Source: Chloroflexota bacterium (lineage in GTDB: Bacteria; Chloroflexota; Anaerolineae; J036; Brachytrichaceae). From it: a DNA stretch of 42,388 nucleotides. Positions 33,190 through 42,360 of the stretch are shown here, piece by piece. The notes under the pieces are model-generated. The model saw only the letters and a program-made list of their open reading frames with translations, was not told the DNA's origin and searched no databases. Made by a program: the position numbers and the translations under genes. Position 1 is the stretch's first letter; each line of letters starts with the position of its first letter. Location of the stretch: the NCBI GenBank assembly GCA_018969115.1, contig JAGWYZ010000005.1, positions 1 to 42,388 on the forward strand. Direction: 5' to 3'.

Positions 33190-33984
33190 TCAAGCCCCAA
33201 CCGACGAATAATGCCGCAACCCCTTGTGCCACATCCAACGAAACAAAAACGCAAAGAAAATAATCCAGCCAACTTGTAAGGCAAATTGAGGCAAGGCTGC
33301 TTGCAATGAAATTTTGCCCAAAATAAGCTGGGTAGGAAAATAAAGGGTAAGTTGGTAGGGCAATACCCATGCGATACGTTGTAATGTCGCTGGCAGCAAT
33401 TCTAATGGCACAAACTCACCTGAGGTGAGCGAATAAACAGCGATATAAATATTAAACAACGCCCAAATACGGGTGGTCCAAAAGGCCAAAAATGCGATAA
33501 CGCAGCCATGCAAAAACAGTATGATAAACCCCAGCACAATTGCAAGTATCCCTGCCAAAATATTTATCAAATCTAAATGCATTACAGGTTGATAAAGTGC
33601 ATATAAAACCGCCCAAATGGGAATTACAGCAATAATTTGTAACGTTTTAAAGGTAATATTGTTCATTAACGTATACGTTAAAACAGGGTGAACGGGTTGC
33701 AACAGCCATGCAGCAACGGTGCCATCTTCGATTTTAGGGCCAAGAATATGCACTACGATACTGCTGCACATAATATTAACCACAAGCGCTATCATGTAAT
33801 AGCTGAGAAAGTCGTTGGCACTAAAGCCACCCACGCTGCCGTTGGTCTTTGAAACTGCCGCCCATACTGCCATATAAACAATGGGCGACACGAGCCAATA
33901 TAACAAATACATCAAGGTATTTGCGCGATATTGCAATTGTTCGGCCCAGTTATATTGCCAAAAACGTTTGTAAGCTACTAACAT
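33190..33984 (-). CDS. ABC-2 family transporter permease
   Basis: The 264-residue membrane protein has about six membrane segments and the pattern of PF06182 permeases: LQYRANTLMYLLYW near the N-terminus, then GPKIEDGTVAAWLLQPVHP, and a late LTSGEFVPLELLPATLQRIAWVLP. It would pair with an ATPase and often a second permease, but neither is adjacent. Downstream it converges with the kinase gene; upstream lies the decayed phnE fragment. It is a paralogue of the truncated gene at the left edge. The substrate is unknown. Confidence 0.85.
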   Translation of the reverse strand: MLVAYKRFWQYNWAEQLQYRANTLMYLLYWLVSPIVYMAVWAAVSKTNGSVGGFSANDFLSYYMIALVVNIMCSSIVVHILGPKIEDGTVAAWLLQPVHPVLTYTLMNNITFKTLQIIAVIPIWAVLYALYQPVMHLDLINILAGILAIVLGFIILFLHGCVIAFLAFWTTRIWALFNIYIAVYSLTSGEFVPLELLPATLQRIAWVLPYQLTLYFPTQLILGKISLQAALPQFALQVGWIIFFAFLFRWMWHKGLRHYSSVGA

Positions 33985-33985
33985 A

Positions 33986-34071
33986 AGAATTAAGAATCAA
34001 GAGCCAAGAATTAAGAGTTAATAAGTTAGGGGTTACATATAGTTAAATCTGCTTTCTTCATTCTTAGTTCT
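33986..34071. repeat. AAGAATTAAGAATC-word inverted repeat
   Basis: AGAATTAAGAATCAA-type words (33986-34000) are matched imperfectly by TTCATTCTTAGTTCT (34057-34071), about 12 of 15 positions. It belongs to the locally worded spacers of this region. Confidence 0.4.
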
Positions 34072-34078
34072 TCGCTCT

Positions 34079-34335
34079 CTAAATAAGTTCCTTCTGCACC
34101 TATGTGCTGAGAAAATCAAGTATCCATACGGTAATGACAATACCCAAAAGTGCTGTGCCAGCTTGCCAATATGATAATGTATCAGTTTACTTTTGCAAAA
34201 ATTTGCCAATACCACCTGCGCCGACAAAGCCAATAATAGTGCTAATACGCGCATTGATATCCCAATGATAAAGCATGTAAGCCAACCAATTTGGGATAAT
34301 GTGCAGCACAACGGCTTGGCTGACCACTTGGGCGC
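34079..34335 (-). pseudogene. Decayed C-terminal fragment of a phosphonate ABC permease (phnE)
   Basis: Read on the minus strand from 34330, the frame encodes IIPNWLAYMLYHWDINARI, then STIIGFVGAGGIGKFLQK, a TAA stop at 34187-34189, and in the same frame TDTLSYWQAGTALLGIVITV up to a second stop (TAG 34100-34102) and VQKELI. RxSTIIGFVGAGGIG followed by YWQAGTA is the characteristic end of PhnE-type permeases. Two in-frame stops and the missing N-terminal two thirds make this a relic. No phnC or phnD is in the window. Confidence 0.8.
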
Positions 34336-34700
34336 GACAGCATCGTCATGAATATGGCTAGACTGACTGCATTTTTAACTGCTGGCGGGGAAATATTCAT
34401 AAAGTCTGCCAAACCAGAATGTTGTTTGGTATCCCGAAAGATAAATTTGATCTGAAAGCGCAGTTGGTGCAGTTGAATGTTGCGTTTATGGCTTGAGTTT
34501 AAGTCTGATGAAAATAAAATGACATGCGTTTGTTTGCGTGTTTGCGGGTCTATGCTCAGCAAAATCACGACATTGATGGGTTGACTACATTCGAGTTCGA
34601 TAGCTGTACCTAGTATGATAACCCTAACATGGTTATTCATCCGCTTATCACCAACTTGCTCAGAATGACATGACTGAGTCGGTTTATCATGAATGGATTG
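34336..34700 (-). pseudogene. Decayed C-terminal fragment of an IS4-like transposase
   Basis: On the minus strand the frame encodes NVVILLSIDPQTRKQTHVI, then LFSSDLN and IQLHQLRFQIKFIFRDTKQ, then HSGLADF. This matches the end of IS4-group DDE transposases (consensus YxxRFxIEFxFRDAKQ). The conserved tyrosine is His and the catalytic glutamate is Lys, so it is inactive. The frame ends where the phnE remnant begins, near 34335. The N-terminal part is absent. 34701-34843 holds no recognisable feature. Confidence 0.7.
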
Positions 34701-34843
34701 CTTGGTTCACCCACATACTGCATTAATCTTAAAATTTTGTTCAAGGGTTCCGCTCTTTTATTTTGGCGAAGGTATTGTAAATGCAATACTCTAAATCGTA
34801 ACGCAGTTGTTTCTGTTGTCTTATTTTGCGGTATTCTGATATG

Positions 34844-35704
34844 TTACCCCACTGCTTGGCCCAAAATACGCTGTGCTTGACGAATCATGGGCTGATCAAC
34901 CATTTTGTCTTCAAACACAAAGGCCCCTTTACCATTCTCTTGTTGTGCTACAAAGGCTTTCATCAAGCGCTCTGCTCGTTCAATTTCAGTGGTACTGGGC
35001 GAAAAGGCAGTGTTAATTGCCTCAATTTGGCGTGGGTGAATAGCGATTTTGCCACTATAACCTAATTGGCGGGCAAAGGCACAGTCTTCAGCCAAACCTG
35101 CCATATCGTTAAAATCAGCGTAAATTTGATCGATAGCTTGCAAATCATAAGCTGCGGCGGCGGTCACAACGGCACTACGGGCATAAAAAACTTCCCAACC
35201 GGCTTTGCTGCGCACTGCACCCATCGCGCCAGCCAAATCTTCGGCCCCAAACATTAACGCCTCTAACCGCAAGGTCGATTGCGCCAATTCACGCAGGTTC
35301 ATCACACCTTTCGGGGTTTCAATCAAAATAATGAGACGAATCTCACCCACTTCCCAGCCACGATCACGTTCGGCGTGGGCCAGTTGGTCGCTAAATTTGG
35401 CAATATCAAAAGCCGATTCAGTCTTAGGGATGACATAACTATTGGGGTGTCCATCAATCGTCTGGCGAAAATCATCTTCAAAAAATTCGCTGCCAATTGG
35501 GTTTAAGCGCACCAATTTTTCACGTGGGCCAAAATCAATGGTATGCAGTGCCTCTTGAATCACTTGGCGGGCTTCAGCTTTGCGATTTAGCGCCACCCCA
35601 TCTTCTAGCTCGAGAATAACGCAGTCGGCAGCCGATTGTGCGGCTTTGCTAATTTTGTGCAGGTCATCACCTGGCACAAATAGTAGAGATCGTCGTTTAC
35701 GCAT
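34844..35704 (-). CDS. HpcH/HpaI aldolase, CitE-like acyl-CoA lyase
   Basis: The 286-residue protein is a TIM-barrel lyase of the CitE/malyl-CoA lyase group. It begins MRKRRSLLFVPGDDL and has ILELEDGVALNRKAEAR (30-46), R67 in VRLNPIGSEFF, E129 in LIETPKGVMN, FGAEDLAGAMGA with D156, and GKIAIHPRQIEAIN (218-231). These are the acyl-CoA and Mg ligands. The MaoC-type hydratase gene directly upstream suggests cleavage of a hydroxyacyl-CoA such as citramalyl-CoA or malyl-CoA after hydration of itaconyl- or mesaconyl-CoA. The exact substrate is inference. Confidence 0.88.
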   Translation of the reverse strand: MRKRRSLLFVPGDDLHKISKAAQSAADCVILELEDGVALNRKAEARQVIQEALHTIDFGPREKLVRLNPIGSEFFEDDFRQTIDGHPNSYVIPKTESAFDIAKFSDQLAHAERDRGWEVGEIRLIILIETPKGVMNLRELAQSTLRLEALMFGAEDLAGAMGAVRSKAGWEVFYARSAVVTAAAAYDLQAIDQIYADFNDMAGLAEDCAFARQLGYSGKIAIHPRQIEAINTAFSPSTTEIERAERLMKAFVAQQENGKGAFVFEDKMVDQPMIRQAQRILGQAVG

Positions 35705-35719
35705 AATTTTTTTAAGTAA

Positions 35720-35763
35720 AAAGTGCAAAGTGCAAAGTGTTAAAACTCAGCGCTTTGCACTTT
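35720..35763. repeat. AAAGTGCAAAG inverted repeat
   Basis: AAAGTGCAAAG (35720-35730, repeated once more in tandem) pairs with CTTTGCACTTT (35753-35763). The right arm lies inside the last codons of the MaoC gene and encodes its tail. Confidence 0.6.
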
Positions 35764-36204
35764 CTTCCGCATCAAGGCTATGCGCTCAAACTCAATCACA
35801 ATAATGCCTTGTTGGTTGCGACCAATGTGTCGGAAGGTGACTAGCCCTGCCGATGGGTTGGACTTTGACTCACGTTTTTGGATGACTTCACTTCCCATGT
35901 ACAAGGTATCACCATGAAACATCGGTTGTGGATGTTTGACATTGTTATAACCTAAATTGGCAATAATCGTGCCTTCTGTTAATTCATTCACGGTTAAACC
36001 CACAGCCAAACCCAGCGTAAAAATGCCATTCACGATGCGTTGCCCAAATTGAGTTTTACTGGCAAAATGCTCATCTATATGCAAAGGTTGGGTGTTCATT
36101 GTCAACGTGCTAAACAGTACATTGTCCATCTCGGTGATGGTGCGCCCCAAACTGTGCCGAAAAGTCATGCCAACTTCAAGGTCTTCAAAATATTTACCAG
36201 CCAT
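35740..36204 (-). CDS. MaoC-family hot-dog-fold hydratase
   Basis: The 154-residue enzyme starts MAGKYFEDLEVGMTF (an ATG one codon earlier is equally possible). It has the hydratase signature NTQPLHIDEHFASKTQFGQ followed by IVNGIFTLGLAVGLTV, with Asp/His catalytic residues. It resembles itaconyl-CoA and mesaconyl-CoA hydratases, and its pairing with a CitE-like lyase supports a branched C5-dicarboxyl-CoA pathway. The last residues (VQSAEF) are encoded by an arm of the spacer repeat at 35720-35763 and look like an added tail. Confidence 0.87.
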   Translation of the reverse strand: MAGKYFEDLEVGMTFRHSLGRTITEMDNVLFSTLTMNTQPLHIDEHFASKTQFGQRIVNGIFTLGLAVGLTVNELTEGTIIANLGYNNVKHPQPMFHGDTLYMGSEVIQKRESKSNPSAGLVTFRHIGRNQQGIIVIEFERIALMRKKVQSAEF

Positions 36205-36277
36205 CATTCAATTGTAGATTTTAGATTTCAGATTTACTTGACAATGTCACTTTAGCTAAAAAAGTAGAGCAAGTTTT

Positions 36278-36336
36278 CGCTGATTTCACTACACCCTCCC
36301 ATGCCTATGGTGAGGGAGGGTGTAGTGAAATCAGCG
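36278..36336. repeat. Dispersed palindromic element, core-sharing copy
   Basis: A perfect 23-bp stem (36278-36300 with 36314-36336) has a 13-nt centre that itself contains CCAT/ATGG. The outer arm is GCTGATTTCACTAC; the inner arm ACCCTCCC is private. AGAGCAAG at 36267 may be the trace of a family 1 end. It lies between divergent genes. Confidence 0.75.
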
Positions 36337-36418
36337 TATGTCTTCTGAGTGTGACATGGTTAAGTTAAGGAAGCAAGTAGATCATAAATCCAAAATCTAA
36401 AGCCCCTTAATTCTAGGT

Positions 36419-36424
36419 CATAAT
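36419..36424 (+). promoter_or_regulatory. -10-like box directly before rocF
   Basis: CATAAT lies seven bases before the ATG at 36432, with no Shine-Dalgarno sequence between. This fits leaderless initiation. Confidence 0.35.
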
Positions 36425-36431
36425 TTGGCTT

Positions 36432-37346
36432 ATGAAAAGCATTGCATTAATTGGTGCGCCTGTTGATTTGGGTGCAGGGCGGCGTGGGGTTGATATGGGG
36501 CCGAGTGCCATTCGTTACGCGGGGCTGCGTGGGCGGCTACAAAACCTCGGTTATCAGGTGTACGATTTAGGCAATGTGCCAGCCCCGGTGGTTGAGCAAA
36601 TTGAGGCCCCAGCCCTTAACGAAAAGCTGCGTTATCTCAAACCGCTCTCAGTGTTTTTTATGGCTTTAGGTCAAAAAGTAGCAGCAGTGGTCAATGAAGG
36701 GACGTTCCCAATTGTATTGGGCGGCGATCATAGCATCGCACTCGGTTCAATTAACGGCAGCGCCCTGATGAACAGCACAACCCCACGCAAATTGGGCGTG
36801 TTGTGGATTGACGCACACGGCGATTTCAACACTGCCGAAACCACCCCATCGGGTAACATTCACGGTATGCCGTTGGCGGCCTTAACTGGGCGTGGGCATA
36901 TAGCGCTAACCCAGCTTATGGGTCAATCGCCTGTTATTAATGCTGAGAATGTGGTGCTAGTTGGTGTGCGTGACCTCGATATGCAAGAGCGGCGTTTATT
37001 GCGCGAGGCGCGAGTGCATGTGTTCACGATGCACGATATTGACCGGCGTGGCATGGCCGATGTGATGATGGATGCAATCATGTTAGCCGGACAAGATGTC
37101 GATGGTATTCATGTCAGCTTCGACATGGATGTGCTTGACCCCAATGAAGTACCCGGGGTCGGCACACCAGTGCCTGGCGGCATTTCATACCGTGAGGCCC
37201 ATCTGGCAATGGAACTCATTCATGCATCAGAGCGCTTGGTTAGCCTTGATCTGGTCGAAGTCAATCCTATTCTCGACACCAATAACCATACTGCTAAAAT
37301 CGCAGTCGAACTTATTTGCTCGGCCATGGGGCAAGAAATCTTTTAA
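36432..37346 (+). CDS. rocF: Arginase
   Basis: This Mn enzyme hydrolyses arginine to ornithine and urea. It has 304 residues and opens with [19 protein letters not shown]. All metal ligands are present: H100 (GGDHS), D127/H129/D131 ([10 protein letters not shown]) and D231/D233 (SFDMDVLDP). The arginase-specific substrate loop [14 protein letters not shown] (135-148) separates it from the agmatinase-like paralogue at 31.5 kb. It is a single gene between two palindromic elements and divergent from the MaoC/CitE pair. Confidence 0.94.
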   Translation: MKSIALIGAPVDLGAGRRGVDMGPSAIRYAGLRGRLQNLGYQVYDLGNVPAPVVEQIEAPALNEKLRYLKPLSVFFMALGQKVAAVVNEGTFPIVLGGDHSIALGSINGSALMNSTTPRKLGVLWIDAHGDFNTAETTPSGNIHGMPLAALTGRGHIALTQLMGQSPVINAENVVLVGVRDLDMQERRLLREARVHVFTMHDIDRRGMADVMMDAIMLAGQDVDGIHVSFDMDVLDPNEVPGVGTPVPGGISYREAHLAMELIHASERLVSLDLVEVNPILDTNNHTAKIAVELICSAMGQEIF

Positions 37347-37404
37347 ACATTTAAAGGAGTCATCGTATCATTTCAAAAAATTGGGGGAAATAAAACTATT
37401 TTTC

Positions 37405-37477
37405 GCCAAACGCACTATATGCCCATTGAAGTTAGGGGCTTTGCCCCTAACTTCAATGGGCATATAGTGCGTTTGGC
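37405..37477. repeat. Dispersed palindromic element with 35-bp perfect stem
   Basis: Bases 37405-37439 are the exact reverse complement of 37443-37477, with a 3-nt TTT loop. The outer arm GCCAAACGCACTATATG is a diverged family core; the inner arm is private. It lies between convergent rocF and the ThuA-like gene. Confidence 0.8.
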
Positions 37478-37603
37478 ATTACATTTTTGGGGGTTACGCT
37501 AAATTATTGAGATGACACATTTAGGATTGAAAATAAAAAATGTAAAATGAGAGATCATCTAATTTTCTATTTTGCTGCAAAGGTCAAAATAATAGCGAAA
37601 CCA

Positions 37604-37628
37604 TCATTTTGAGCAAAGTGAGAAATGA
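37604..37628. repeat. Small TCATTT/AAATGA hairpin
   Basis: TCATTT and AAATGA flank TTGAGCAAAGTGAG. It resembles worn copies of the TCATxxTGAGCGAAGCGA repeats seen in several phyla. Apart from this and the two neighbouring repeats, the spacer 37347-37743 shows nothing. Confidence 0.3.
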
Positions 37629-37677
37629 CGGATGTCAGGTAAAAATGACGATTTTGTGCTTTGATTATCATCTAACC

Positions 37678-37747
37678 CTTAGAGGGTGTTTCTTAAATCA
37701 ATTTCTACTTTTTTGTGAGATTAAATAGCGTGATTTTATCAAATCAG
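37678..37747 (+). repeat. 70-bp dispersed direct repeat, copy B
   Basis: It begins CTTAGAGGGTGTTTCTTAAA and matches 16275-16344 over its full length at about 60 of 70 positions. Its last bases contain the stop codon of the ThuA-like gene (37744-37746). Confidence 0.65.
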
Positions 37748-38400
37748 GTGCTGGCCCACAACATACCACGCCGCACAATTTCGCGGGCCTCAGGCACATC
37801 AAAATCAGAAACGACATGCCCTAATGAACAATAAAATACCCGGCCTTGGCCCCAACGGCGTTTCCACACCACTGGCATCACAGTGCCTGCAATCCAATCA
37901 TTAATGCTGCCATCAAAGGTTGTCGTTGCCAATATCTTATTTGATGGATCACAATGCATGTAATATTGTTCTGAGTGCATTTGAAAATCACTTAGCCCAG
38001 CCGTAATGGGGTCGTCGTGATCGGTAATATTGACGGTATAGTCAATAATATTGCCTGGGTGGGCCACCCATTGCCCCCCTACCATAAACTGATAATCGAT
38101 GTTGTTGCGGAATGAATCGCCCATTGTGCCATGCCAGCCTGCCACTCCTACACCACTTTTTACTGCAGCCAACAAACCTGCCTCTTGGGCTTTGCTAATG
38201 CTGCTCATCGTCCACGCTGGCACAATCAAATTTAGCTCACGCAATTTGTCCACATCCAAATAACTGTCAAGTGTGTCCGAAATTTCAACTTCATAGCCAG
38301 CATCACGCAGCAAACCGGCAAATAATTCTGTGCTTTGTTGGGGGGTGTGACCACCCCAGCCGCCCCAGCACATCAGGGCGCGTTTTGGTTGATTGGTCAT
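37744..38400 (-). CDS. ThuA-like domain protein
   Basis: From ATG 38398-38400 the product has 218 residues with the class-I-glutamine-amidotransferase-like fold of the ThuA family: [17 protein letters not shown] at the start, [11 protein letters not shown] around the pseudo-nucleophile elbow, and [10 protein letters not shown] and [19 protein letters not shown] near the end. ThuA proteins are linked to sugar (trehalose) use, but the reaction is not settled. It lies nine bases after uppP and probably shares its transcript. The stop codon falls in the end of repeat copy B. Confidence 0.85.
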   Translation of the reverse strand: MTNQPKRALMCWGGWGGHTPQQSTELFAGLLRDAGYEVEISDTLDSYLDVDKLRELNLIVPAWTMSSISKAQEAGLLAAVKSGVGVAGWHGTMGDSFRNNIDYQFMVGGQWVAHPGNIIDYTVNITDHDDPITAGLSDFQMHSEQYYMHCDPSNKILATTTFDGSINDWIAGTVMPVVWKRRWGQGRVFYCSLGHVVSDFDVPEAREIVRRGMLWAST

Positions 38401-38408
38401 TGGTTTAT

Positions 38409-39239
38409 TTAACGATAGATCAAAATCATGATTGCGCCCACAATAATCCGATACCATGCAAACGGTTTAAAATCATTGTGAGCGACATAACCGAGCAAAA
38501 ACTTAATGACAAGTAATGCCACAATAAAGGAGACGACTAATCCAATGGCAAATATTGGCAGATCGCCACTTTGTAATTCGCCTAAACTCTTTACCAACTC
38601 ATAAATCGAAGCCGCCCCAAGGGTGGGAATGGCCAATAAAAATGAAAAGCGTGTTGCTGTCACACGGTCTAACCCTGTCATCATGCCACCGATGATTGTC
38701 CATGCAGCGCGTGACATGCCAGGTACCAACGACACGATTTGGGCTAACCCAATTCCGATTGACTGTAATACACTAACGCGATATTCACCTGGGCCTTTGG
38801 GTTTATGTGGGGTGTTCGCAAACATATTTTGCCGCGCCGCCCAAAGTTCAACCAGCCACATTGCCACGCCACCCAACACCAAAGAAATACCAACCACAAA
38901 TGGACTAAAAAAATTCGCTTTAATTTGTTTGTGAAACAACAACCCGATGACAGCTGCTGGAATAAACGCGATTAATAAATTGATTAACAACCCCAGCGCT
39001 GCTGGCTCACGGCGTATGGCACGTTGTATTAAACCCAGTAAATCACGACTAAAATAAATAATGACCGCAAAAATGGCCCCAAGCTGAATAAAAATTTCAA
39101 ATGTGCTGGCAATACGGGCTGGAAATCCCAAAACATCGCCTGCTAAAATGAGATGGCCAGTAGATGATACTGGCAAAAATTCAGTTAACCCTTCAACAAT
39201 GCCCATCAGGGCAGCTTTAAAAATAAGAATTATGTTCAC
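38409..39239 (-). CDS. uppP: Undecaprenyl-diphosphatase
   Basis: This integral membrane phosphatase recycles the lipid carrier of cell-wall synthesis (bacitracin-resistance protein BacA/UppP). GTG at 39237-39239 gives 276 residues, the normal family length, opening with [14 protein letters not shown] (16-29). The second active-site loop reads [13 protein letters not shown], with Ala where PGxSRSG usually has Ser; the catalytic Arg is kept. About eight membrane segments are visible. The frame extends further upstream without family character, so the GTG is preferred. An out-of-frame ATG overlaps it. Confidence 0.93.
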   Translation of the reverse strand: MNIILIFKAALMGIVEGLTEFLPVSSTGHLILAGDVLGFPARIASTFEIFIQLGAIFAVIIYFSRDLLGLIQRAIRREPAALGLLINLLIAFIPAAVIGLLFHKQIKANFFSPFVVGISLVLGGVAMWLVELWAARQNMFANTPHKPKGPGEYRVSVLQSIGIGLAQIVSLVPGMSRAAWTIIGGMMTGLDRVTATRFSFLLAIPTLGAASIYELVKSLGELQSGDLPIFAIGLVVSFIVALLVIKFLLGYVAHNDFKPFAWYRIIVGAIMILIYR

Positions 39240-39342
39240 ATTAAATCGTGGTGTATTATCGCCCCATTTAAACTTCGAGCAAAATCTTTGTAGCGTTATT
39301 GACCGTTTGATATTTATCAAACAAGGGGGCTTACCCTCAGTG

Positions 39343-39348
39343 TAGAAT
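39343..39348 (+). promoter_or_regulatory. -10-like box before the PPC surface protein gene
   Basis: TAGAAT lies nine bases before the GTG at 39358 and no Shine-Dalgarno sequence is seen. This is another candidate leaderless start. Confidence 0.35.
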
Positions 39349-39357
39349 TAATTTATT

Positions 39358-41466
39358 GTGAATATGCCTCCGTCGTTTCGACATCGCCGTTTCATTCGTC
39401 TCACTGCTTTTTTTACATTGGCCTCTTTTATGCTAATGGCTTTTTTTATATTTGAAAGCCAACAAGCCGCGAGCGCGGTGCAATTGCCCTCAAAAGTGCT
39501 GAATACAGGGCCAAATATTCACGTATCTACCATATTGACCGATAGCTTTGAAAATAATGATACCAAAGAAACCGCTGTTGGCATCACTTCAGCTGATTGT
39601 TCGGTGAATGGCTCAAGCATTACCGGGCTAGATTTGTTTAAAGCATCGGGAGGCGATGTTGATTTTTTCAAGTTTCAAGGTGATGGGCAGTTTTACAAAA
39701 TTACAGTTTCGCCACAAATTCCCGGCGTAGGCGAATTAAAATTTAACGTGCAAGTGATCTCTGGCACGGCGAGCACTGCTTTTCAAGCGGGTGACAATGC
39801 TAACCAATCAAATGTATCAATTCAATTTCAAAGCGCCAATAACATCGCTTATTACATTCGTATTGCCCCCAGCAACGCCAATGATGTTGTAAACAAAAAC
39901 TACTCAATAAATCTGTGTAATTCATCAACCGCCCAAACGGGGCCAACTGTTACCCCAATTCCGGTGCTCGGCCAACCCGGCGGTGCACCAGATGGGCTTG
40001 AGGGCAATGACACCCCAAGCGAAGCTAATAACAAAAGCTATATCGCGGTCGGGCAAACCATCCAAAATCTCAATTTTTACCCACGCTCGCCTAAAAACAC
40101 TGCCGCAATATTGGGGGATGGTGATGTCGATTGGATTTTCTTTTATGCCAAAGTAAATCATATTTATCGGTTCACAACCAAAGTGAGCGCTGGCATTGAC
40201 ACCCAGATATTGTTGTTTGATTTTGCCGATGACATTCCGGTCTCATTAAATAATGAACCTTACTCGATTGATCGGCTGATTGCTGAAAATGATGATTACG
40301 AAGCACTCAATCGTGGTTCGCAGCTTACCTTCACAGCTTCGCGCGATGGCAAGTTTTGGGTCAAAATTTGGAATCGCGATCCTTCACCTAAAACGCAGGC
40401 CAATATGACTTACGAGCTTTCGTTAATTGAAGTATTGCCTGCTACTGCTGCACCGGTTTTAACGCCAACCTTGACCCTAACGCCATCGCCAGTCCCTACT
40501 TTGGTTGGTGTGGGGCAACCCGATAAATATGAACCCAATAACGACTTTGCCAAAGCCTCATTAATTGCGCCCGGACAAGAGATTAAAGGATTAAGCTTTG
40601 TGCCTTATCAACCGGCAAATATTAATACGATCGATTATGATTATTTTAGATTGCCGGTCAAAACAGGTTTATATTACAGTTGTGAAACCTATGAACTTGC
40701 CCCCGGAGTTGATACGAATTTAATTGTTTATGATCAACGCGGCAGTACCTTGGGCACCAATGATGATATTTCGAATGATGAACGTAACAAAGGCAACTTT
40801 GCCAGCAAATTCGCCTGGTATGCGAATTATGAGGGTTATGTTTATGTCATGGTGAGCGAATTGCGACCACCCCGCGCTGATGAAGTGTCGAGTCATACTT
40901 ATTCATTAAAATGTACCATTGGCCCCCCTCAAACCCAAGTTGGCCCAGCCGCTCCACCAGCCTCGTCAGGCCCAGATGCCGCACCCAGCCAACAAGCAAC
41001 GCCTAAGCCCGCCACATCGGATCCAGAAAAACCCGAATCCCCCGCGCCCGCGCCTACACCCATACGCACCCCGCAACCGACTGATGAGCCAATCAAGCCG
41101 ATTCAACCATTGACCGTGCGCCCAGTACAACGCCAAGCACCGGCGGCAACGCCACGCCCGATCACAACGGCTCGTACTATCGCAATCGATATTGCTGTTT
41201 TTAATGATGCGAATCGTAACGGCACTTTGGATGCAAGCGAACAAATACGTGGGGTTTCGGTTTGGGTGGTAGATGAACGCACAGGCGCACCGTTGGCACA
41301 AAATGAAACCGATGATAGTGGTAATGTCCGTATCAGTGTTAATAGTGATGGCCCTGTGCGTATCAATGTACCTTTGTTTGGCTATAGCCAGTTGTTAAAC
41401 GAAACCAATACCTCGTTACGAATTGGTATGATCAGCGATTTTGTCTTACCAAAAGTCTTACCTTAA
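39358..41466 (+). CDS. Large exported protein with three PPC-like domains and a C-terminal SdrB/CNA-like domain
   Basis: The 702-residue product starts at GTG 39358 (ATG two codons later is possible). A signal peptide (10-40) ends ASA. Three beta-sandwich regions begin with the pre-peptidase C-terminal motif DxxExND/EPNND (62-188, 212-358, 389-522) and contain DVDFFKF, DVDWIFF and DYDYFRL. Pro/Thr linkers separate them, and a proline-rich stalk covers 525-605. The last domain (608-702) has a Ca-loop-like DANRNGTLDASE (617-628) and the fold pattern of SdrD B / carboxypeptidase-regulatory-like domains. No protease domain or sorting signal is present. It is probably a cell-surface binding protein. 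Confidence 0.82.
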   Translation: MNMPPSFRHRRFIRLTAFFTLASFMLMAFFIFESQQAASAVQLPSKVLNTGPNIHVSTILTDSFENNDTKETAVGITSADCSVNGSSITGLDLFKASGGDVDFFKFQGDGQFYKITVSPQIPGVGELKFNVQVISGTASTAFQAGDNANQSNVSIQFQSANNIAYYIRIAPSNANDVVNKNYSINLCNSSTAQTGPTVTPIPVLGQPGGAPDGLEGNDTPSEANNKSYIAVGQTIQNLNFYPRSPKNTAAILGDGDVDWIFFYAKVNHIYRFTTKVSAGIDTQILLFDFADDIPVSLNNEPYSIDRLIAENDDYEALNRGSQLTFTASRDGKFWVKIWNRDPSPKTQANMTYELSLIEVLPATAAPVLTPTLTLTPSPVPTLVGVGQPDKYEPNNDFAKASLIAPGQEIKGLSFVPYQPANINTIDYDYFRLPVKTGLYYSCETYELAPGVDTNLIVYDQRGSTLGTNDDISNDERNKGNFASKFAWYANYEGYVYVMVSELRPPRADEVSSHTYSLKCTIGPPQTQVGPAAPPASSGPDAAPSQQATPKPATSDPEKPESPAPAPTPIRTPQPTDEPIKPIQPLTVRPVQRQAPAATPRPITTARTIAIDIAVFNDANRNGTLDASEQIRGVSVWVVDERTGAPLAQNETDDSGNVRISVNSDGPVRINVPLFGYSQLLNETNTSLRIGMISDFVLPKVLP

Positions 41467-41487
41467 AGTCATTTGCAACACACGTAT

Positions 41488-42327
41488 ATGTCTATCGGAA
41501 AACTACTTTCGCTTTCCACTCGCAACCGTGCACTGGTAATGCTGGCACTTATGGCACTAGCACCGGTGGTATTAGAAGTAGTTGAATTACCAGTGCGTCG
41601 CACGTCTTTTAATATTTTTGGTTCAGAGCTTTCGATTGTCATCTCAACCGATTTTTTGTTGCTAGTATTGTTGCCAGCTTTGGCCTGCGCTGGGTCCGAT
41701 TGGGTCATTCGTGATCATCCAGATGTTCAAATGGGTGAGATTCCCTTTTTGTTCCCGTTTTGGATTGTGCCCGGTTTTGCTGCTTTTGCCTTAGCCACAG
41801 CATTATCGCGAATTGAATTGTGGTCACTGTGGATATTAGTCTTAGGTATTGGTGTAATTGCCATTGGTGTGTTGCTTATGGCCGAATATGTCAGTCTATC
41901 GCCTAATACAAATGGCTATATTATTGCCCGTTTGGGGCTAACGGCTGGGGTTTATGCCATTGCGTTTACCCTTTTTGCGCTTATTTATGCCTCGCATGAG
42001 CGCAGCTTAATTACGGCAAGCCTTACTTTATTGGTCGCGTTTGGCTTAGCGCTCGACCTCCTTTCGCCACATATTGTTGGGCTAAGCAGCACCATTACCC
42101 TTGCATTTGTCATTAGCCTAATGATTGGTCAAGCCACATGGGCGCTTAATTATTGGAATATTTCAAATTGGTCAGCCGGAATTGTATTATTGACCTTGTT
42201 TTATGTCTTGGTGGGTCTTGCGCAACAACATTTTCAAGACCGTCTTACGCGTATGGTATTGCTTGAGTTTGCTGGTATAACAATTGTGGCATTGGTAATT
42301 GCATGGCAACTGGCAAACGTTCGATAA
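41488..42327 (+). CDS. Polytopic membrane protein, unknown function
   Basis: From ATG 41488 the product has 279 residues and about eight to nine hydrophobic helices with short loops and no catalytic signature. A TTG five codons upstream is less likely. It lies 21 bp after the PPC surface protein gene on the same strand, so the two may be co-transcribed and the membrane protein may support export or anchoring of its neighbour. I do not recognise the family. Confidence 0.65.
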   Translation: MSIGKLLSLSTRNRALVMLALMALAPVVLEVVELPVRRTSFNIFGSELSIVISTDFLLLVLLPALACAGSDWVIRDHPDVQMGEIPFLFPFWIVPGFAAFALATALSRIELWSLWILVLGIGVIAIGVLLMAEYVSLSPNTNGYIIARLGLTAGVYAIAFTLFALIYASHERSLITASLTLLVAFGLALDLLSPHIVGLSSTITLAFVISLMIGQATWALNYWNISNWSAGIVLLTLFYVLVGLAQQHFQDRLTRMVLLEFAGITIVALVIAWQLANVR

Positions 42328-42360
42328 CACATCTTCAAATTTAATGCCACATTAGCAACT

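Noticed and set aside
34242-34640. Apparent 132-residue protein on the minus strand
   Set aside because: Its first part is the tail of a decayed transposase and its last part reads the phnE remnant in the wrong frame, so it is not an intact gene.
36278-36336. Palindromic elements as ordinary intrinsic terminators
   Set aside because: Several copies lie between divergent gene starts or before promoters, most lack a T tract, and they share sequence with each other, unlike simple terminators.
499-37477. CRISPR array
   Set aside because: The repeated units are kilobases apart with no regular spacers, and no cas genes are present.
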